Positions 1 to 7,950 of a stretch of DNA of 45,347 nt are shown one piece after another. Location: contig JAESUM010000012.1 in the NCBI GenBank assembly GCA_016763075.1, positions 1-45,347 of the forward strand. Direction: 5' to 3'. Source of the DNA: Pseudomonadales bacterium (GTDB taxonomy: Bacteria; Pseudomonadota; Gammaproteobacteria; Pseudomonadales; JAHRWD01). Below the pieces are notes generated by a model. The model was given only the letters and a program-made list of their open reading frames with translations. It was not told the DNA's origin and did no database searches. Position 1 is the stretch's first letter. The number at the start of each line of letters is the position of its first letter. The translations under genes and the position numbers were made by a program.

Positions 1-129
1 ACGATGGCTCTGGACTTACAATAATGAACGACCCAATATGGGCCTTGGCGGCATAACACCGATACAGAAATTGACGTTAGCGGCTTAACCTTCCATCTTT
101 AGCTTCGGTTAAAAATGGGGGGATTACCA
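1..129 (+). mobile_element. 3' end of an IS3-family insertion sequence (truncated by window edge)
   Basis: The first 88 bases encode the C-terminus of an IS3-type transposase. About 40 bases after its stop lies a stretch ending GGGGGGATTACCA, at about 117-129. That would be a plausible right terminal inverted repeat, since IS3 elements end in CA and begin TG. The left end is outside the window, so the inverted repeat and target duplication cannot be confirmed. The exact right boundary is inferred. Confidence 0.6.
2..88 (+). CDS. IS3-family transposase, C-terminal fragment
   Basis: An open frame enters from the left edge and ends at TAA (86-88). It encodes 28 residues with the run WTYNNERPNMGLGGITP followed by QKL. 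This is the highly conserved end of the DDE integrase core (rve domain) of IS3-family OrfB transposases, which typically finish with YNxxRPHxxLGGxTPxxK. Only this tail is visible, so I cannot say whether the rest is intact or which IS3 subgroup it is. It lies on the opposite strand to the cox operon and points toward it. Confidence 0.8.
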   Translation, partial: RWLWTYNNERPNMGLGGITPIQKLTLAA

Positions 130-1203
130 TAGCAAGTAAACAGATTGTGGACTCCAAAGAAGTCATTCGAAATACCGCTTTAACACCAAGCTGGTGAAAT
201 AACGGGTGGGATACAGCTAGTAATATATACGATTGCTTTTGCCTAAATCATACCTACTTCCACTACCAGCATTCTAAGTAACTCTATAACTCGGTACTAC
301 ACATCGGCCCCGAGACCTTTTTTATTTCAGGTGCTATTTCTGCGCTAACCCCATTTACGATATGAATGTGAACATCAAGCCCACCCATTCCAGCAGGCTT
401 TATTATCATTGTGTAGGTAAATTACCAGCGTAGTATTAATATTCAGAGTTTGCCGTATACGGTTTATCCAACCAGATACACAAGTAACTCATCATCAAAA
501 TATTAATATTAGGTTCCGTCTCTCGCTTGCGCGCTTGCTCACTAACTACACAGCACCTGGTCTCGCCTTTGCCTGTAATTCAGTTTTCATACAATTAACT
601 CTCATGTTTTGCGCGGGTGCGTGCAAGCTAATGTGTACATGAATAGTATTGCGAACTGACCATGCTCCACCGAAATAGCCGTCGAATAAACCTGGTGAGG
701 AACACCGATAAAAGTAATGAACCTCAATCAACTAGGGAGAGTCTGCAACAAGGAGTTTCGCACCAATTTATTGGAATGGATGGCCTGAATGAGCCAAGGG
801 TACGGACAGGAAGTGTTTGATTGAAATGAGGCCACGCAATAAGCCTCATGAAGGCGATGAAGCAGCTAATGCAAAAACCTAGATCTATGGATAAATGGCT
901 TAATAGAAAGCGTCGTGAGTTCGCAGCTGTACCAGAAAGCTAGTCGACTTATACCAAACCTACGATTCGATAAGTTTAACTATTGAACTCGAATAGCTCT
1001 TACTGAACAAGTAATGCGCGGTGGGCTATTCAATCCGTTTTACCGCCAGTCGCATACAACCACACTGGAAATGCGCTTTGGGCTATACGTGTGCTATGGG
1101 AGCACTGAGTGATCTAGCTGGTTAAGAACTATGGGAAATAGTTTTTCGCTGATTGCTAACAAAGAATCAACCTATCGCTTGGCTCTAGCGGCGATTGGTT
1201 GAA
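130..1203. other. Long gene-free stretch between the IS end and the cox operon
   Basis: There is no ORF longer than about 60 codons and no recognisable protein fragment in any frame I read. The 61-codon minus-strand frame at 546-731 and a 42-codon minus-strand frame at about 284-412 resemble no family I know. A few short plus-strand frames between 780 and 950 are broken by stops. The stretch looks like decayed coding or insertion debris. In Pseudomonas-type cox loci this is where ctaA (COX15), ctaB and SCO1 would lie. The one clear structure is the inverted repeat at 1168-1201. Confidence 0.6.
1168..1201. repeat. Inverted repeat downstream of the cox operon
   Basis: CAACCTATCGC at 1168-1178 pairs with GCGATTGGTTG at 1191-1201 with a single mismatch, around a 12-base loop. 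It lies just beyond the stop of the last cox-operon gene. It may add to termination or be a remnant end of a mobile unit. Confidence 0.55.
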
Positions 1204-1222
1204 CAAAAAAAGCGCAAACGCT
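1204..1222 (-). terminator. Probable rho-independent terminator of the cox operon
   Basis: Read on the minus strand, AGCG-TTTG-CGCT is followed directly by seven T. The hairpin overlaps the stop codon of the PA0111-like gene. The stem is only four pairs, so termination may be weak or helped by the second inverted repeat just downstream. Confidence 0.5.
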
Positions 1223-1766
1223 ACCCAATTTTAGATGCCTTCAACAAAAACTGAATATCCGTCAAGATATCCCGGCCGTCTGTGCCGGGCGAGAATCGCA
1301 AGACTAGGTTGCCGTTCGGGTCAATAAGCCAAATGCTATTGTCATTCGCTGGTAACTTATTATCAGCTAACCAGTTAGCTAGCTCTGCAGTAACTTCATT
1401 AGGCATCGGCCTGTTTGAAGTGTTTTCAGCAGCTACGGGAAACAATTCATGTGCATCGCCCTTTAGCCAAATAGACTGCAAGCGTCCAAACTCCTTACCC
1501 AAAGCCTTATGTACTTGCTGCATTAATATCAACTGGGCCTTGCAGGCTGTATCGCAATGATCGCCAATCATTACTAAGCCCCAACGCCCACCCTGAAGTG
1601 CTGATACTTGCTGAGGTACAACGAGCCCAGGAGTCATCAATTCTCCATGATTACTGGTGCCCGTAGGTAAACCCCATCCAGTACCAATTATTACCCATGC
1701 CGCAATTAAAGGCGCGAAGCCAAAAAACAATAAAAACCTAAGTTGCCATCTCTTGTTTGCCTTCAT
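1221..1766 (-). CDS. Membrane-anchored thioredoxin/SCO-like oxidase-operon protein (PA0111-like)
   Basis: This 181-residue protein has one N-terminal membrane segment (about residues 9-30, FLLFFGFAPLIAAWVIIGTG) and a periplasmic domain. It matches in place and features the conserved hypothetical gene after surf1 in Pseudomonas cox operons (PA0111 type). The periplasmic part has a thioredoxin-like outline: WGLVMIGDHCDTACKAQL contains a CxxxC pair, as in SCO copper chaperones, and IWLIDPNGNLVLRF resembles the closing strands. A role in copper delivery or thiol chemistry during oxidase assembly is inferred. Its start overlaps the end of surf1 by 29 bases, implying translational coupling. It is the last gene of the operon, where ctaA and ctaB often follow. 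Confidence 0.75.
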   Translation of the reverse strand: MKANKRWQLRFLLFFGFAPLIAAWVIIGTGWGLPTGTSNHGELMTPGLVVPQQVSALQGGRWGLVMIGDHCDTACKAQLILMQQVHKALGKEFGRLQSIWLKGDAHELFPVAAENTSNRPMPNEVTAELANWLADNKLPANDNSIWLIDPNGNLVLRFSPGTDGRDILTDIQFLLKASKIG

Positions 1767-2544
1767 GTTCTTCTCTTCTAGTTGTTTTTATAAATAGAAC
1801 TGCAAAAACTAACGCCAACAGCATCCACTGTACGCTATACCCAATATGCATCTGATACTTATTCTTTACTTGTAGTGATGAGGATACTGGCCAATTAGAA
1901 ACAGGTGTGCTGGAGTATACAACCGCGGGATAAAAGTTTTTAGAGTGAAAACTCGAAAGCAATTCTATATCGACATGTTGCATTAACTGGGGCCAAGAAG
2001 GATCAAGCTGTGGATCCTGAAGCTGGAATCCAGCATTTGGAATTTTGAGAACCCCTTCTAAAGAAATCGCTTCGGGAATGGTGTACTCCGGTGATAATCC
2101 AACCGAACGTGCTTGCCACCCAATATTGACAAGCACTCGGTCATAAACCATCGCTTCATTATTTATCGCGACTTCGACCAGCAATTCTCTACCAGCTTGA
2201 TGGTTATTCGTTTTATTATCCAAAAAATAGACTTTTAGTACGGTGCCAGAAATTCTAACCCGCTGAAACGTCTTAGGATTAGCTGGCAACTCTACTAATT
2301 GATGCTTGCTGAACGCCTTATCTGCGGTGTAGCGAGCATCAGCCAGTTCCGCACGCTGCCATTGCCAAACCGCTAATACAACGCATAAACCGATCGCCAA
2401 AAAGGAAAATATCGCTATAGCGATATTTCCGGAAGTCAGAGAAACCTGTTTTTGGTTCTCTGACTGGCTCCCCTCACCTGTCGTTGGTTTCAATGGATCT
2501 ATTGTTTCTAAAATACGTATACCAACATAAATAGTAATAACCAA
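1738..2544 (-). CDS. SURF1 family cytochrome oxidase assembly protein
   Basis: This is a SURF1/Shy1-type inner-membrane protein that helps insert heme a into subunit I of the aa3 oxidase. An N-terminal membrane segment (IAIAIFSFLAIGLCVVLAVW) is followed by the family signature WQWQRAELADAR. The C-terminal membrane segment (VQWMLLALVFAVLFI) near residues 238-252 is preceded by HIGYSVQW, the SURF1 motif. The listed ATG at 2544 overlaps coxC by 37 bases and gives a long, unusual leader of about 40 residues. The true start may lie downstream (for example TTG near residue 17), but no good ribosome site decides it. The leader contains two strong hairpins. The small DUF2909-type gene found between coxC and surf1 in Pseudomonas is absent. 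Confidence 0.88.
   Translation of the reverse strand: MVITIYVGIRILETIDPLKPTTGEGSQSENQKQVSLTSGNIAIAIFSFLAIGLCVVLAVWQWQRAELADARYTADKAFSKHQLVELPANPKTFQRVRISGTVLKVYFLDNKTNNHQAGRELLVEVAINNEAMVYDRVLVNIGWQARSVGLSPEYTIPEAISLEGVLKIPNAGFQLQDPQLDPSWPQLMQHVDIELLSSFHSKNFYPAVVYSSTPVSNWPVSSSLQVKNKYQMHIGYSVQWMLLALVFAVLFIKTTRREEHEGKQEMAT
2407..2428. repeat. 22-bp perfect palindrome inside the surf1 N-terminal region
   Basis: AAATATCGCTA at 2407-2417 is followed immediately by its exact reverse complement at 2418-2428. With the flanking GG/CC it could extend further with one bulged base. It lies in sequence coding for the first membrane segment of SURF1 and is adjacent to a second hairpin at 2434-2465. Confidence 0.8.
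2434..2465. repeat. 12-bp stem-loop at the coxC/surf1 junction
   Basis: AGTCAGAGAAACC (2434-2446) pairs with GGTTCTCTGACT (2454-2465) with one bulged A and a 7-base loop. It begins about 40 bases past the coxC stop in the transcribed direction, inside the apparent SURF1 leader. No T-run follows on the minus strand, so it is not a classical terminator. An RNA processing or mRNA stability element that sets coxC apart from the assembly genes is possible (inference). Confidence 0.7.
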
Positions 2545-3395
2545 ACCACGTCAACAAAATGCCAATACCAGGCGCTCGCTTCAAAGGCAAAGTGATCATC
2601 TGCACTAAAATGTCCCTTGAGTATTCTAATGAACATGGTCGTCAACATAATACAGCCTATCGTGACATGAGCACCGTGAAAACCTGTCAACAAAAAGAAT
2701 GTTGATGCATAGATCCCTGTGCTAAGTGTTAGATCAAGTTGTTGATATGCTTCGATATATTCGGATATTTGTAAGCCTACAAATGTGAACCCTAATAATA
2801 AGGTGATCACCATATATGCTTTGATAACACCCCTTTTTCCAGCTTTTAACGCATGATGCGCTAGCGTAAGCGTAACGCTGGATGAAACCAATAAAATGGT
2901 GTTAATGAGTGGGATATGCCAAGGGTCAATAACTCCTTTGGGTGTACCAAACTGTTCAGAATTCGGGTTATTTAGTAGTGGCCATGTGGCTGTAAAATCA
3001 GGCCACAACATATGAGCCATGCCTTTGTCGCCTTCGCCTGCTAACCAAGGTACAGATAGAACTCGGACGTAAAAAAGAACACCAAAAAATGCAGCGAAAA
3101 ACATTACTTCAGAAAATATAAACCAACTCATGCCTTTTCTAAACGAGACAGACAATTGATCAGAGTATAAATTGCTCATACTTTCTTCGATCACTGCCCC
3201 GAACCAACCAGTGAACATGTACACCATTATTGCGGCGCCCAGCATAAAGAATATTTGACCCCATAAGTCGTCAATACCTGCGGTCATGTTAAATAAAATC
3301 ATACCCAAACCACCTAAGGTAAAAAATAACCCTACAGCGCAAACGATGGGCCATTTACTTGGCTCAGGAATATAATAATGTTCATGCGAATCCAT
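2508..3395 (-). CDS. coxC: Cytochrome c oxidase subunit III
   Basis: Subunit III of the aa3-type cytochrome c oxidase has 295 residues and seven predicted membrane segments. It starts with MDSHEHYYIPEPSKWP, typical of gammaproteobacterial coxC. Conserved features include RKGMSWFIFSEVMFFAAFF (segment III with the buried acidic Glu), the FLLTGFHGAHVTIG motif and the closing EASAWYWHFVDVVWLLLF. It contributes to proton uptake stability and structure of the complex in the inner membrane. It lies 48 bases after ctaG. Its 3' end overlaps the annotated start of surf1. Confidence 0.95.
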   Translation of the reverse strand: MDSHEHYYIPEPSKWPIVCAVGLFFTLGGLGMILFNMTAGIDDLWGQIFFMLGAAIMVYMFTGWFGAVIEESMSNLYSDQLSVSFRKGMSWFIFSEVMFFAAFFGVLFYVRVLSVPWLAGEGDKGMAHMLWPDFTATWPLLNNPNSEQFGTPKGVIDPWHIPLINTILLVSSSVTLTLAHHALKAGKRGVIKAYMVITLLLGFTFVGLQISEYIEAYQQLDLTLSTGIYASTFFLLTGFHGAHVTIGCIMLTTMFIRILKGHFSADDHFAFEASAWYWHFVDVVWLLLFMLVYVF

Positions 3396-3443
3396 AACTA
3401 AATCCTTTATTGGCTTATTAATACATTCGAATACACTGGCGAT

Positions 3444-4031
3444 CTATTTACTACTAATGTGGGCTAAAGCAAACTGCTCTTGTCTTTTAATGCTACTAGA
3501 CACAGCTACGCGCTTACTAAGCCTCGGCGTAACATCAAAAAGCGTATACGATAACGTAATTTTTTTAATGTGTTTAGGTAGATCAGAATCAATAAAAAAC
3601 ACCAATGGCATTTCTTTCACCTGACCCGCGGTTAACGGCTGCTGGTTAAAGCAAAAGCATTCAATTTTGTGCAAATGCGGCGCTGCTTCAGATGGCGCTA
3701 CACTTGGAACTGCCTGAGCGACCACATCTGAATTCGTAGGGTTAACAACCGTAAACGTTATTTTTTTTTGTACGCCGACTTGAACCTTAACTTGCGCTTG
3801 ATTTGGCTTAAAAGGCCAGCTCAGGTTAGCATTATGATTCCCAACGAATTGCACTTTCACGATCCTATCTTCTATGACAGGAAGTGCGTCAACGTTTTCA
3901 TATATGCCAGCGGTTTTACCGTTGATGCCCGCCCATTCACAAAACACCGAATATAGCGGAACTAACAAAAAACCAAACCCAAACATCAATGCACATACAG
4001 CAAGCAACGGGGCCGGACGACCTATTTGCAT
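3444..4031 (-). CDS. ctaG: Cytochrome c oxidase assembly protein CtaG/Cox11
   Basis: This Cox11-type copper chaperone delivers Cu to the CuB site of subunit I. The 195-residue protein has an N-terminal membrane anchor (LLAVCALMFGFGFLLVPLYSVFC) and a periplasmic immunoglobulin-like domain. The copper-binding CFCF motif is visible in HKIECFCFNQQPL (about residues 124-128), followed by the EMPLVFFIDSDLP signature. It starts five bases after the coxA stop, so it is probably co-translated, as in the Pseudomonas cox operon. Confidence 0.93.
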   Translation of the reverse strand: MQIGRPAPLLAVCALMFGFGFLLVPLYSVFCEWAGINGKTAGIYENVDALPVIEDRIVKVQFVGNHNANLSWPFKPNQAQVKVQVGVQKKITFTVVNPTNSDVVAQAVPSVAPSEAAPHLHKIECFCFNQQPLTAGQVKEMPLVFFIDSDLPKHIKKITLSYTLFDVTPRLSKRVAVSSSIKRQEQFALAHISSK

Positions 4032-4036
4032 AAGGG

Positions 4037-5626
4037 CTAGTCAACCTTCGGTGGCGTAGGGAAACTATGGTAAGGCGCTGGTGTAGGAAGCGTCCATTCA
4101 AGCCCTTCAGCTCCATCCCAGGGTAATTGCTCAGCTTTCTCGCCACTACGTAATGTTTTAATTAATACGTATACAAAGATCAACTGACTTGCCCCGAATA
4201 GGAATGCTCCCAAAGAAACAACCATATTGAAATCCGCAAACTGTAACGGGTAATCTGGAATTCTACGCGGCATACCCGCCAACCCTACAAAATGCATCGG
4301 GAAAAAGGTTAAGTTCAAACCGATAAACGAGACCCAAAAATGTAACTTTGCTAATCCTTCGTCGTACATTTTTCCAGTCCATTTAGGTAACCAAAAATAG
4401 ACTGCAGCGAAGATACCAAATATAGCCCCAGGGACCAGAACATAATGGAAGTGGGCAACTACAAAGTAAGTATCCTGATAAACCATATCAACTGGGGCAA
4501 GAGCCAACATGATTCCTGACAAACCACCGATGGTGAAAAGAATCACGAAACCAATCGAGTAAAGCATCGGTGTCTCAAAGGTCATAGAGCCTCTAAACAT
4601 CGTACTTATCCAGTTGAATATCTTAACTCCAGTTGGTATTGCGATAAGCATGGTGGTGTACATAAAGAACAACTCACCCGCAAACGGCATACCAACGGTG
4701 AACATGTGATGAGCCCAAACAACAAACGATAATATTGCGATTGCGATAATCGCGTAAACCATCGAATTATAACCAAACAGTTTCTTGCGCGAAAACGCTG
4801 GTATCACATGAGAGACCACACCAAAACTCGGCAAAATCATTATGTAGACTTCTGGATGACCAAAGAACCAAAACACGTGTTGAAACAGTACCGGGTCACC
4901 ACCACCGCCAGCATCAAAGAATGCTGTGCCAAAGTGGATATCCATCAGCATCATGGTTACTACGCCAGCCAGCACAGGCATTACTGCAATGAGTAGGAAG
5001 GCTGTAATCAACCAAGTCCAACAGAACATTGGCATTTTAAAATAAGTCATGCCAGGGGCGCGCATATTCATAATGGTTACGATCACGTTTATTGCACCCA
5101 TGATCGAAGATGCACCCATCATGTGTATTGCAAATATAAAGAACGTAACACTAGGTGGCGCATAAGTGGTTGAAAGTGGCGCATAGAATGTCCACCCAAA
5201 ATTGGGGCCACCTCCATCCATAAACAATGTGCCGATCATCATTGTGAAGGCAAATGGCAACAACCAGAAACTAAGGTTGTTTAAGCGCGGCAACGCCATA
5301 TCTGGCGCGCCGATCATCATGGGAAGCATCCAATTAGCCAAACCTACAAACGCTGGCATGACGGCACCAAACACCATTATCAGGCCGTGCATGGTAATCA
5401 TTTGGTTAAAGAATTCAGGTTCAACCAGTTGAAGTCCTGGTTGAAATAATTCTGCTCGAACGACAAATGCCATCGAACCGCCAATGAATAGCATTACCAA
5501 GCTAAATACCAAGTACATCGTGCCGATGTCTTTATGGTTTGTCGAAAACAACCAGCGACCTATCCCTTTAGCCGGCCCGTGATCGTCATGCTCGTCGTGA
5601 ACCATATCCGTTGCTTGAGTACTCAT
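4037..5626 (-). CDS. coxA: Cytochrome c oxidase subunit I
   Basis: This is the catalytic heme-copper subunit (529 residues, 12 membrane segments) of the aa3-type cytochrome c oxidase, reducing O2 to water with proton pumping. Heme a and CuB ligands are visible: MITMHGLIMVFGAVMPAF (low-spin heme His), WFFGHPEVYIMILP (CuB His cross-linked to Tyr), VWAHHMFTVG (two CuB His) and YFVVAHFHYVLVPG (heme a3 and heme a His). GHPEVY places it in the A-type oxidase family with the K channel. The start is ATG three bases after the coxB stop. The soluble C-terminal tail carries EGLEWTLPTPAPYHSF, a common subunit I ending. Confidence 0.97.
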   Translation of the reverse strand: MSTQATDMVHDEHDDHGPAKGIGRWLFSTNHKDIGTMYLVFSLVMLFIGGSMAFVVRAELFQPGLQLVEPEFFNQMITMHGLIMVFGAVMPAFVGLANWMLPMMIGAPDMALPRLNNLSFWLLPFAFTMMIGTLFMDGGGPNFGWTFYAPLSTTYAPPSVTFFIFAIHMMGASSIMGAINVIVTIMNMRAPGMTYFKMPMFCWTWLITAFLLIAVMPVLAGVVTMMLMDIHFGTAFFDAGGGGDPVLFQHVFWFFGHPEVYIMILPSFGVVSHVIPAFSRKKLFGYNSMVYAIIAIAILSFVVWAHHMFTVGMPFAGELFFMYTTMLIAIPTGVKIFNWISTMFRGSMTFETPMLYSIGFVILFTIGGLSGIMLALAPVDMVYQDTYFVVAHFHYVLVPGAIFGIFAAVYFWLPKWTGKMYDEGLAKLHFWVSFIGLNLTFFPMHFVGLAGMPRRIPDYPLQFADFNMVVSLGAFLFGASQLIFVYVLIKTLRSGEKAEQLPWDGAEGLEWTLPTPAPYHSFPTPPKVD

Positions 5627-5628
5627 GA

Positions 5629-6747
5629 CTATTTGCCTCCCTTCAATTTATCTACATCAGCTGGTGACAACATATCGCCAACATCATTCCCCCATGCATT
5701 TCTCTCATACGTCAGTACCGCAGCAACTTCTACTGAAGAAAGTTGTTCGCCATACCCCGACATCGCAGTGCCTGGTTTTCCGTTGAAGATAATATCGAGA
5801 TGGGTTTCGATTGGGCCTAATGCAACTGCACTGCCTTTTAACGCAGGGAATACAGGTGCCATACCCATGCCATTAGGTTGGTGACAAGCTGCACAATTTT
5901 TGTTGTAAATTTCCTCTCCTTTAGCCATAAGCTGTTCTTTACTCCAGCTCTGTTTACTCGCTAGTGCTTCCTGCTGTTTAAGCATTTTTTGCTGTTTTAG
6001 CCATATTGCATAATCTTCTTCGGTCACCGCTTTGACCACAATAGGCATAAACCCATGGTCTTTACCGCACAGTTCGGCGCATTGGCCTCTATATATTCCA
6101 ACTTCGTTTATTCTGGTCCAATCTTCGTTAATAAAGCCCGGGATAGCATCTTTCTTCAAAGCGAATGCGGGAACCCACCAAGCGTGAATCACGTCGTTGG
6201 AGGTGAACAAGAAACGTATCTTTTTATTGATAGGTAAAACAAGAGGTCGATCGACCTCTAAAAGGTAATTCTCATTTTTTGTAGCTTTATTTCTGATTTC
6301 GTCTGCAGGCGTTGTATGAACACTGAAGTAATCAAGATCTTCGCCGATGTATTTATATCTCCACTTCCATTGGTAACCGGTTACCTGGATATCGATATCA
6401 GAATCTTCTGAATCGTAGGAGTTAATGAGCGATGTAGTTGCGGGGAATAGAATAATAACCAGAATAATGGTTGGGACAACGGTCCATAGTATTTCAAGAG
6501 AAGTACTGTCGTGAAATTGGTGCGCTTCAAACCCTTTTGATTTTCGATGGTGGAATATCGACCAAAACATAACACCAAAAACGACGACGGAAATTGCTAT
6601 ACAAATGTATAACACAAGCATGTGGAGGTCATAAACAGACGCACTTGTGTCTGTCACTCCACGATTCATATTTAGCTGCCATTCAGACCAGGCAACGGAG
6701 GGCACTAGTGCAAAAAATAACCCAAAAACAGTGACTTTCTTCAACAT
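5629..6747 (-). CDS. coxB: Cytochrome c oxidase subunit II with C-terminal cytochrome c domain
   Basis: Subunit II has 372 residues. A signal-like N-terminus is followed by two membrane segments (about 43-65 and 85-105). The CuA cupredoxin domain has H188, C223, C227, H231 and M234 (in GQCAELCGKDHGFM). A fused mono-heme cytochrome c domain has CAACH at 285-289 and a Met ligand in AMSGYG, so this is a caa3-like arrangement as in Pseudomonas CoxB. It takes electrons from cytochrome c and passes them to CuA. First gene of the operon; AAGGAC lies 7-8 bases upstream of ATG. A possible promoter (TTGGAA, then TGTAGT after about 18 bases) lies in the 90 bases before it but is not strong. Confidence 0.95.
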   Translation of the reverse strand: MLKKVTVFGLFFALVPSVAWSEWQLNMNRGVTDTSASVYDLHMLVLYICIAISVVVFGVMFWSIFHHRKSKGFEAHQFHDSTSLEILWTVVPTIILVIILFPATTSLINSYDSEDSDIDIQVTGYQWKWRYKYIGEDLDYFSVHTTPADEIRNKATKNENYLLEVDRPLVLPINKKIRFLFTSNDVIHAWWVPAFALKKDAIPGFINEDWTRINEVGIYRGQCAELCGKDHGFMPIVVKAVTEEDYAIWLKQQKMLKQQEALASKQSWSKEQLMAKGEEIYNKNCAACHQPNGMGMAPVFPALKGSAVALGPIETHLDIIFNGKPGTAMSGYGEQLSSVEVAAVLTYERNAWGNDVGDMLSPADVDKLKGGK

Positions 6748-6847
6748 AAATAGTCCTTTATTTTATAAGGCGCATCCTTACTACACTACGAAGGATTTCA
6801 CAATTCCAATAACAATATTACGTAACTTAAAACTCTCTTTTTAAAAC

Positions 6848-6885
6848 AAAAAAATTCGATCTATATAAAACTACAATAGATCGAA
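6848..6885 (-). terminator. Rho-independent terminator of the DUF1269 gene
   Basis: On the minus strand TTCGATCTAT (6885-6876) and ATAGATCGAA (6864-6855) form a perfect 10-bp stem with an 11-base loop, followed by seven T. It lies about 55 bases beyond the DUF1269 stop and upstream of the cox promoter region, so it insulates the two transcription units. Confidence 0.8.
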
Positions 6886-6940
6886 GGGGCATTCCAGTAC
6901 TAATTAAAGCCAATTACTACAAAACCTATTAAGGACTCAA

Positions 6941-7471
6941 TCACTTAATAGGTACTAGTGCTTCTGTCTCAAATGGATTAATAAACCAATCATGCTCGCC
7001 GGATGAATTTAACTGCGGGAATTCATTCTTCATTAAATGCTTAACTAAAATATGCTGATCATTTTTCGCATCAAGCATTACTAATAGTTTTCCATTTTCA
7101 ATATCATTGTGAAAGTGAAGGATTTTATAGTTTTCATGATAATTACCCCAAACTGTGCCTGCTATGAGGCCTAGCACAGAAAGCGCTAGCAACCCATATA
7201 ACAAGGTAGAGGTTTCGGCTACAGACCACGGGGAAACAAATAAGGCGAGATAAAAACCGGCAGCTAGACCTGCAAGCGCGCCTCTTTCACCTGAATGAAT
7301 TAAATCACTTTTTTGAAATACATTAGCTTTGTGCAGATGATGTCGATGCAATTGAGCTTCATCCTTAGCTAATATATGGAATTGCCAATCTTCGATACCA
7401 TTTTCATGCAAGGTATCGGATATCAAGTGAGCTTCGTTTATGTCATCAAGCAAGTAATAGATTCTTCTCAC
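6941..7471 (-). CDS. DUF1269 family membrane protein
   Basis: This 176-residue protein starts at GTG (7471), chosen because AGGAGGTG lies six bases upstream and because family members begin MRRIYxLLxD. The longer frame to 7504 lacks this. The N-terminal alpha/beta part (RRIYYLLDDINEAHLISDTL) is followed by the family stretch FQKSDLIHSGERGALAGLAAG, two close membrane segments (about 83-98 and 103-122, glycine-rich) and a C-terminal domain LLVMLDAKNDQHILVKHL. The molecular role of DUF1269 is not established; members often sit near stress or transport genes. It has its own terminator and is probably transcribed alone. Confidence 0.8.
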   Translation of the reverse strand: MRRIYYLLDDINEAHLISDTLHENGIEDWQFHILAKDEAQLHRHHLHKANVFQKSDLIHSGERGALAGLAAGFYLALFVSPWSVAETSTLLYGLLALSVLGLIAGTVWGNYHENYKILHFHNDIENGKLLVMLDAKNDQHILVKHLMKNEFPQLNSSGEHDWFINPFETEALVPIK

Positions 7472-7890
7472 TATACACCTCCTAACGATTAGTCTTTTAC
7501 GCAACTACTTAAACTCTATACGCTCCGGATATTCAATTTCCTTATGAACTGATTATTTAATTGATCCATGTCAATTACTCTATAACATTCCAGCGGTAAG
7601 AAAAGTCAATTTTTTACCGTTTTAAGATCAATATTACATATAGATTTAATATTTCACTTCGTAATCTTCTAAAAACAACAAAATTGTCGGTATTTCCAGC
7701 AAACAAAATGGAATAAACACCTATGATTTGGTAATTAACTCTAGGGGATAATTCCAATATTTCAACATCATTATTGGATATTTAATTTCCATTTACGGAC
7801 ACTACGTATAATGTTTATTTGATCGTGTTTATAGCAGAACATCAGATTACTCAGTGGATGTGAATGGAAGTAAATCGAATTAACGCGCAT
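7472..7890. other. AT-rich intergenic region
   Basis: About 420 bases of AT-rich sequence lie between the DUF1269 gene and the PEP-CTERM gene terminator. It must hold the promoter of the minus-strand DUF1269 gene. I see no gene and no strong hairpin in it. Confidence 0.5.
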
Positions 7891-7916
7891 AAAAAAGCCC
7901 TCGTAACACGAGGGCT
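7891..7916 (-). terminator. Rho-independent terminator of the PEP-CTERM gene
   Basis: On the minus strand AGCCCTCGT and ACGAGGGCT form a perfect 9-bp GC-rich stem with a 3-base loop, running into six T. It lies 35 bases past the PEP-CTERM stop. Confidence 0.92.
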
Positions 7917-7950
7917 CCACTACTCAAACTTTACACTACCATACTGGATG

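Noticed and set aside
546-731. 61-codon minus-strand frame in the left desert
   Set aside because: No homology that I recognise, no convincing ribosome site, and surrounded by broken frames; treated as non-coding.
1147-1212. Integron attC-like look of GCTAACAAA...CAACC...GGTTG
   Set aside because: The left half resembles an attC arm but there is no matching GTTAG-type right core and no cassette or integrase nearby.
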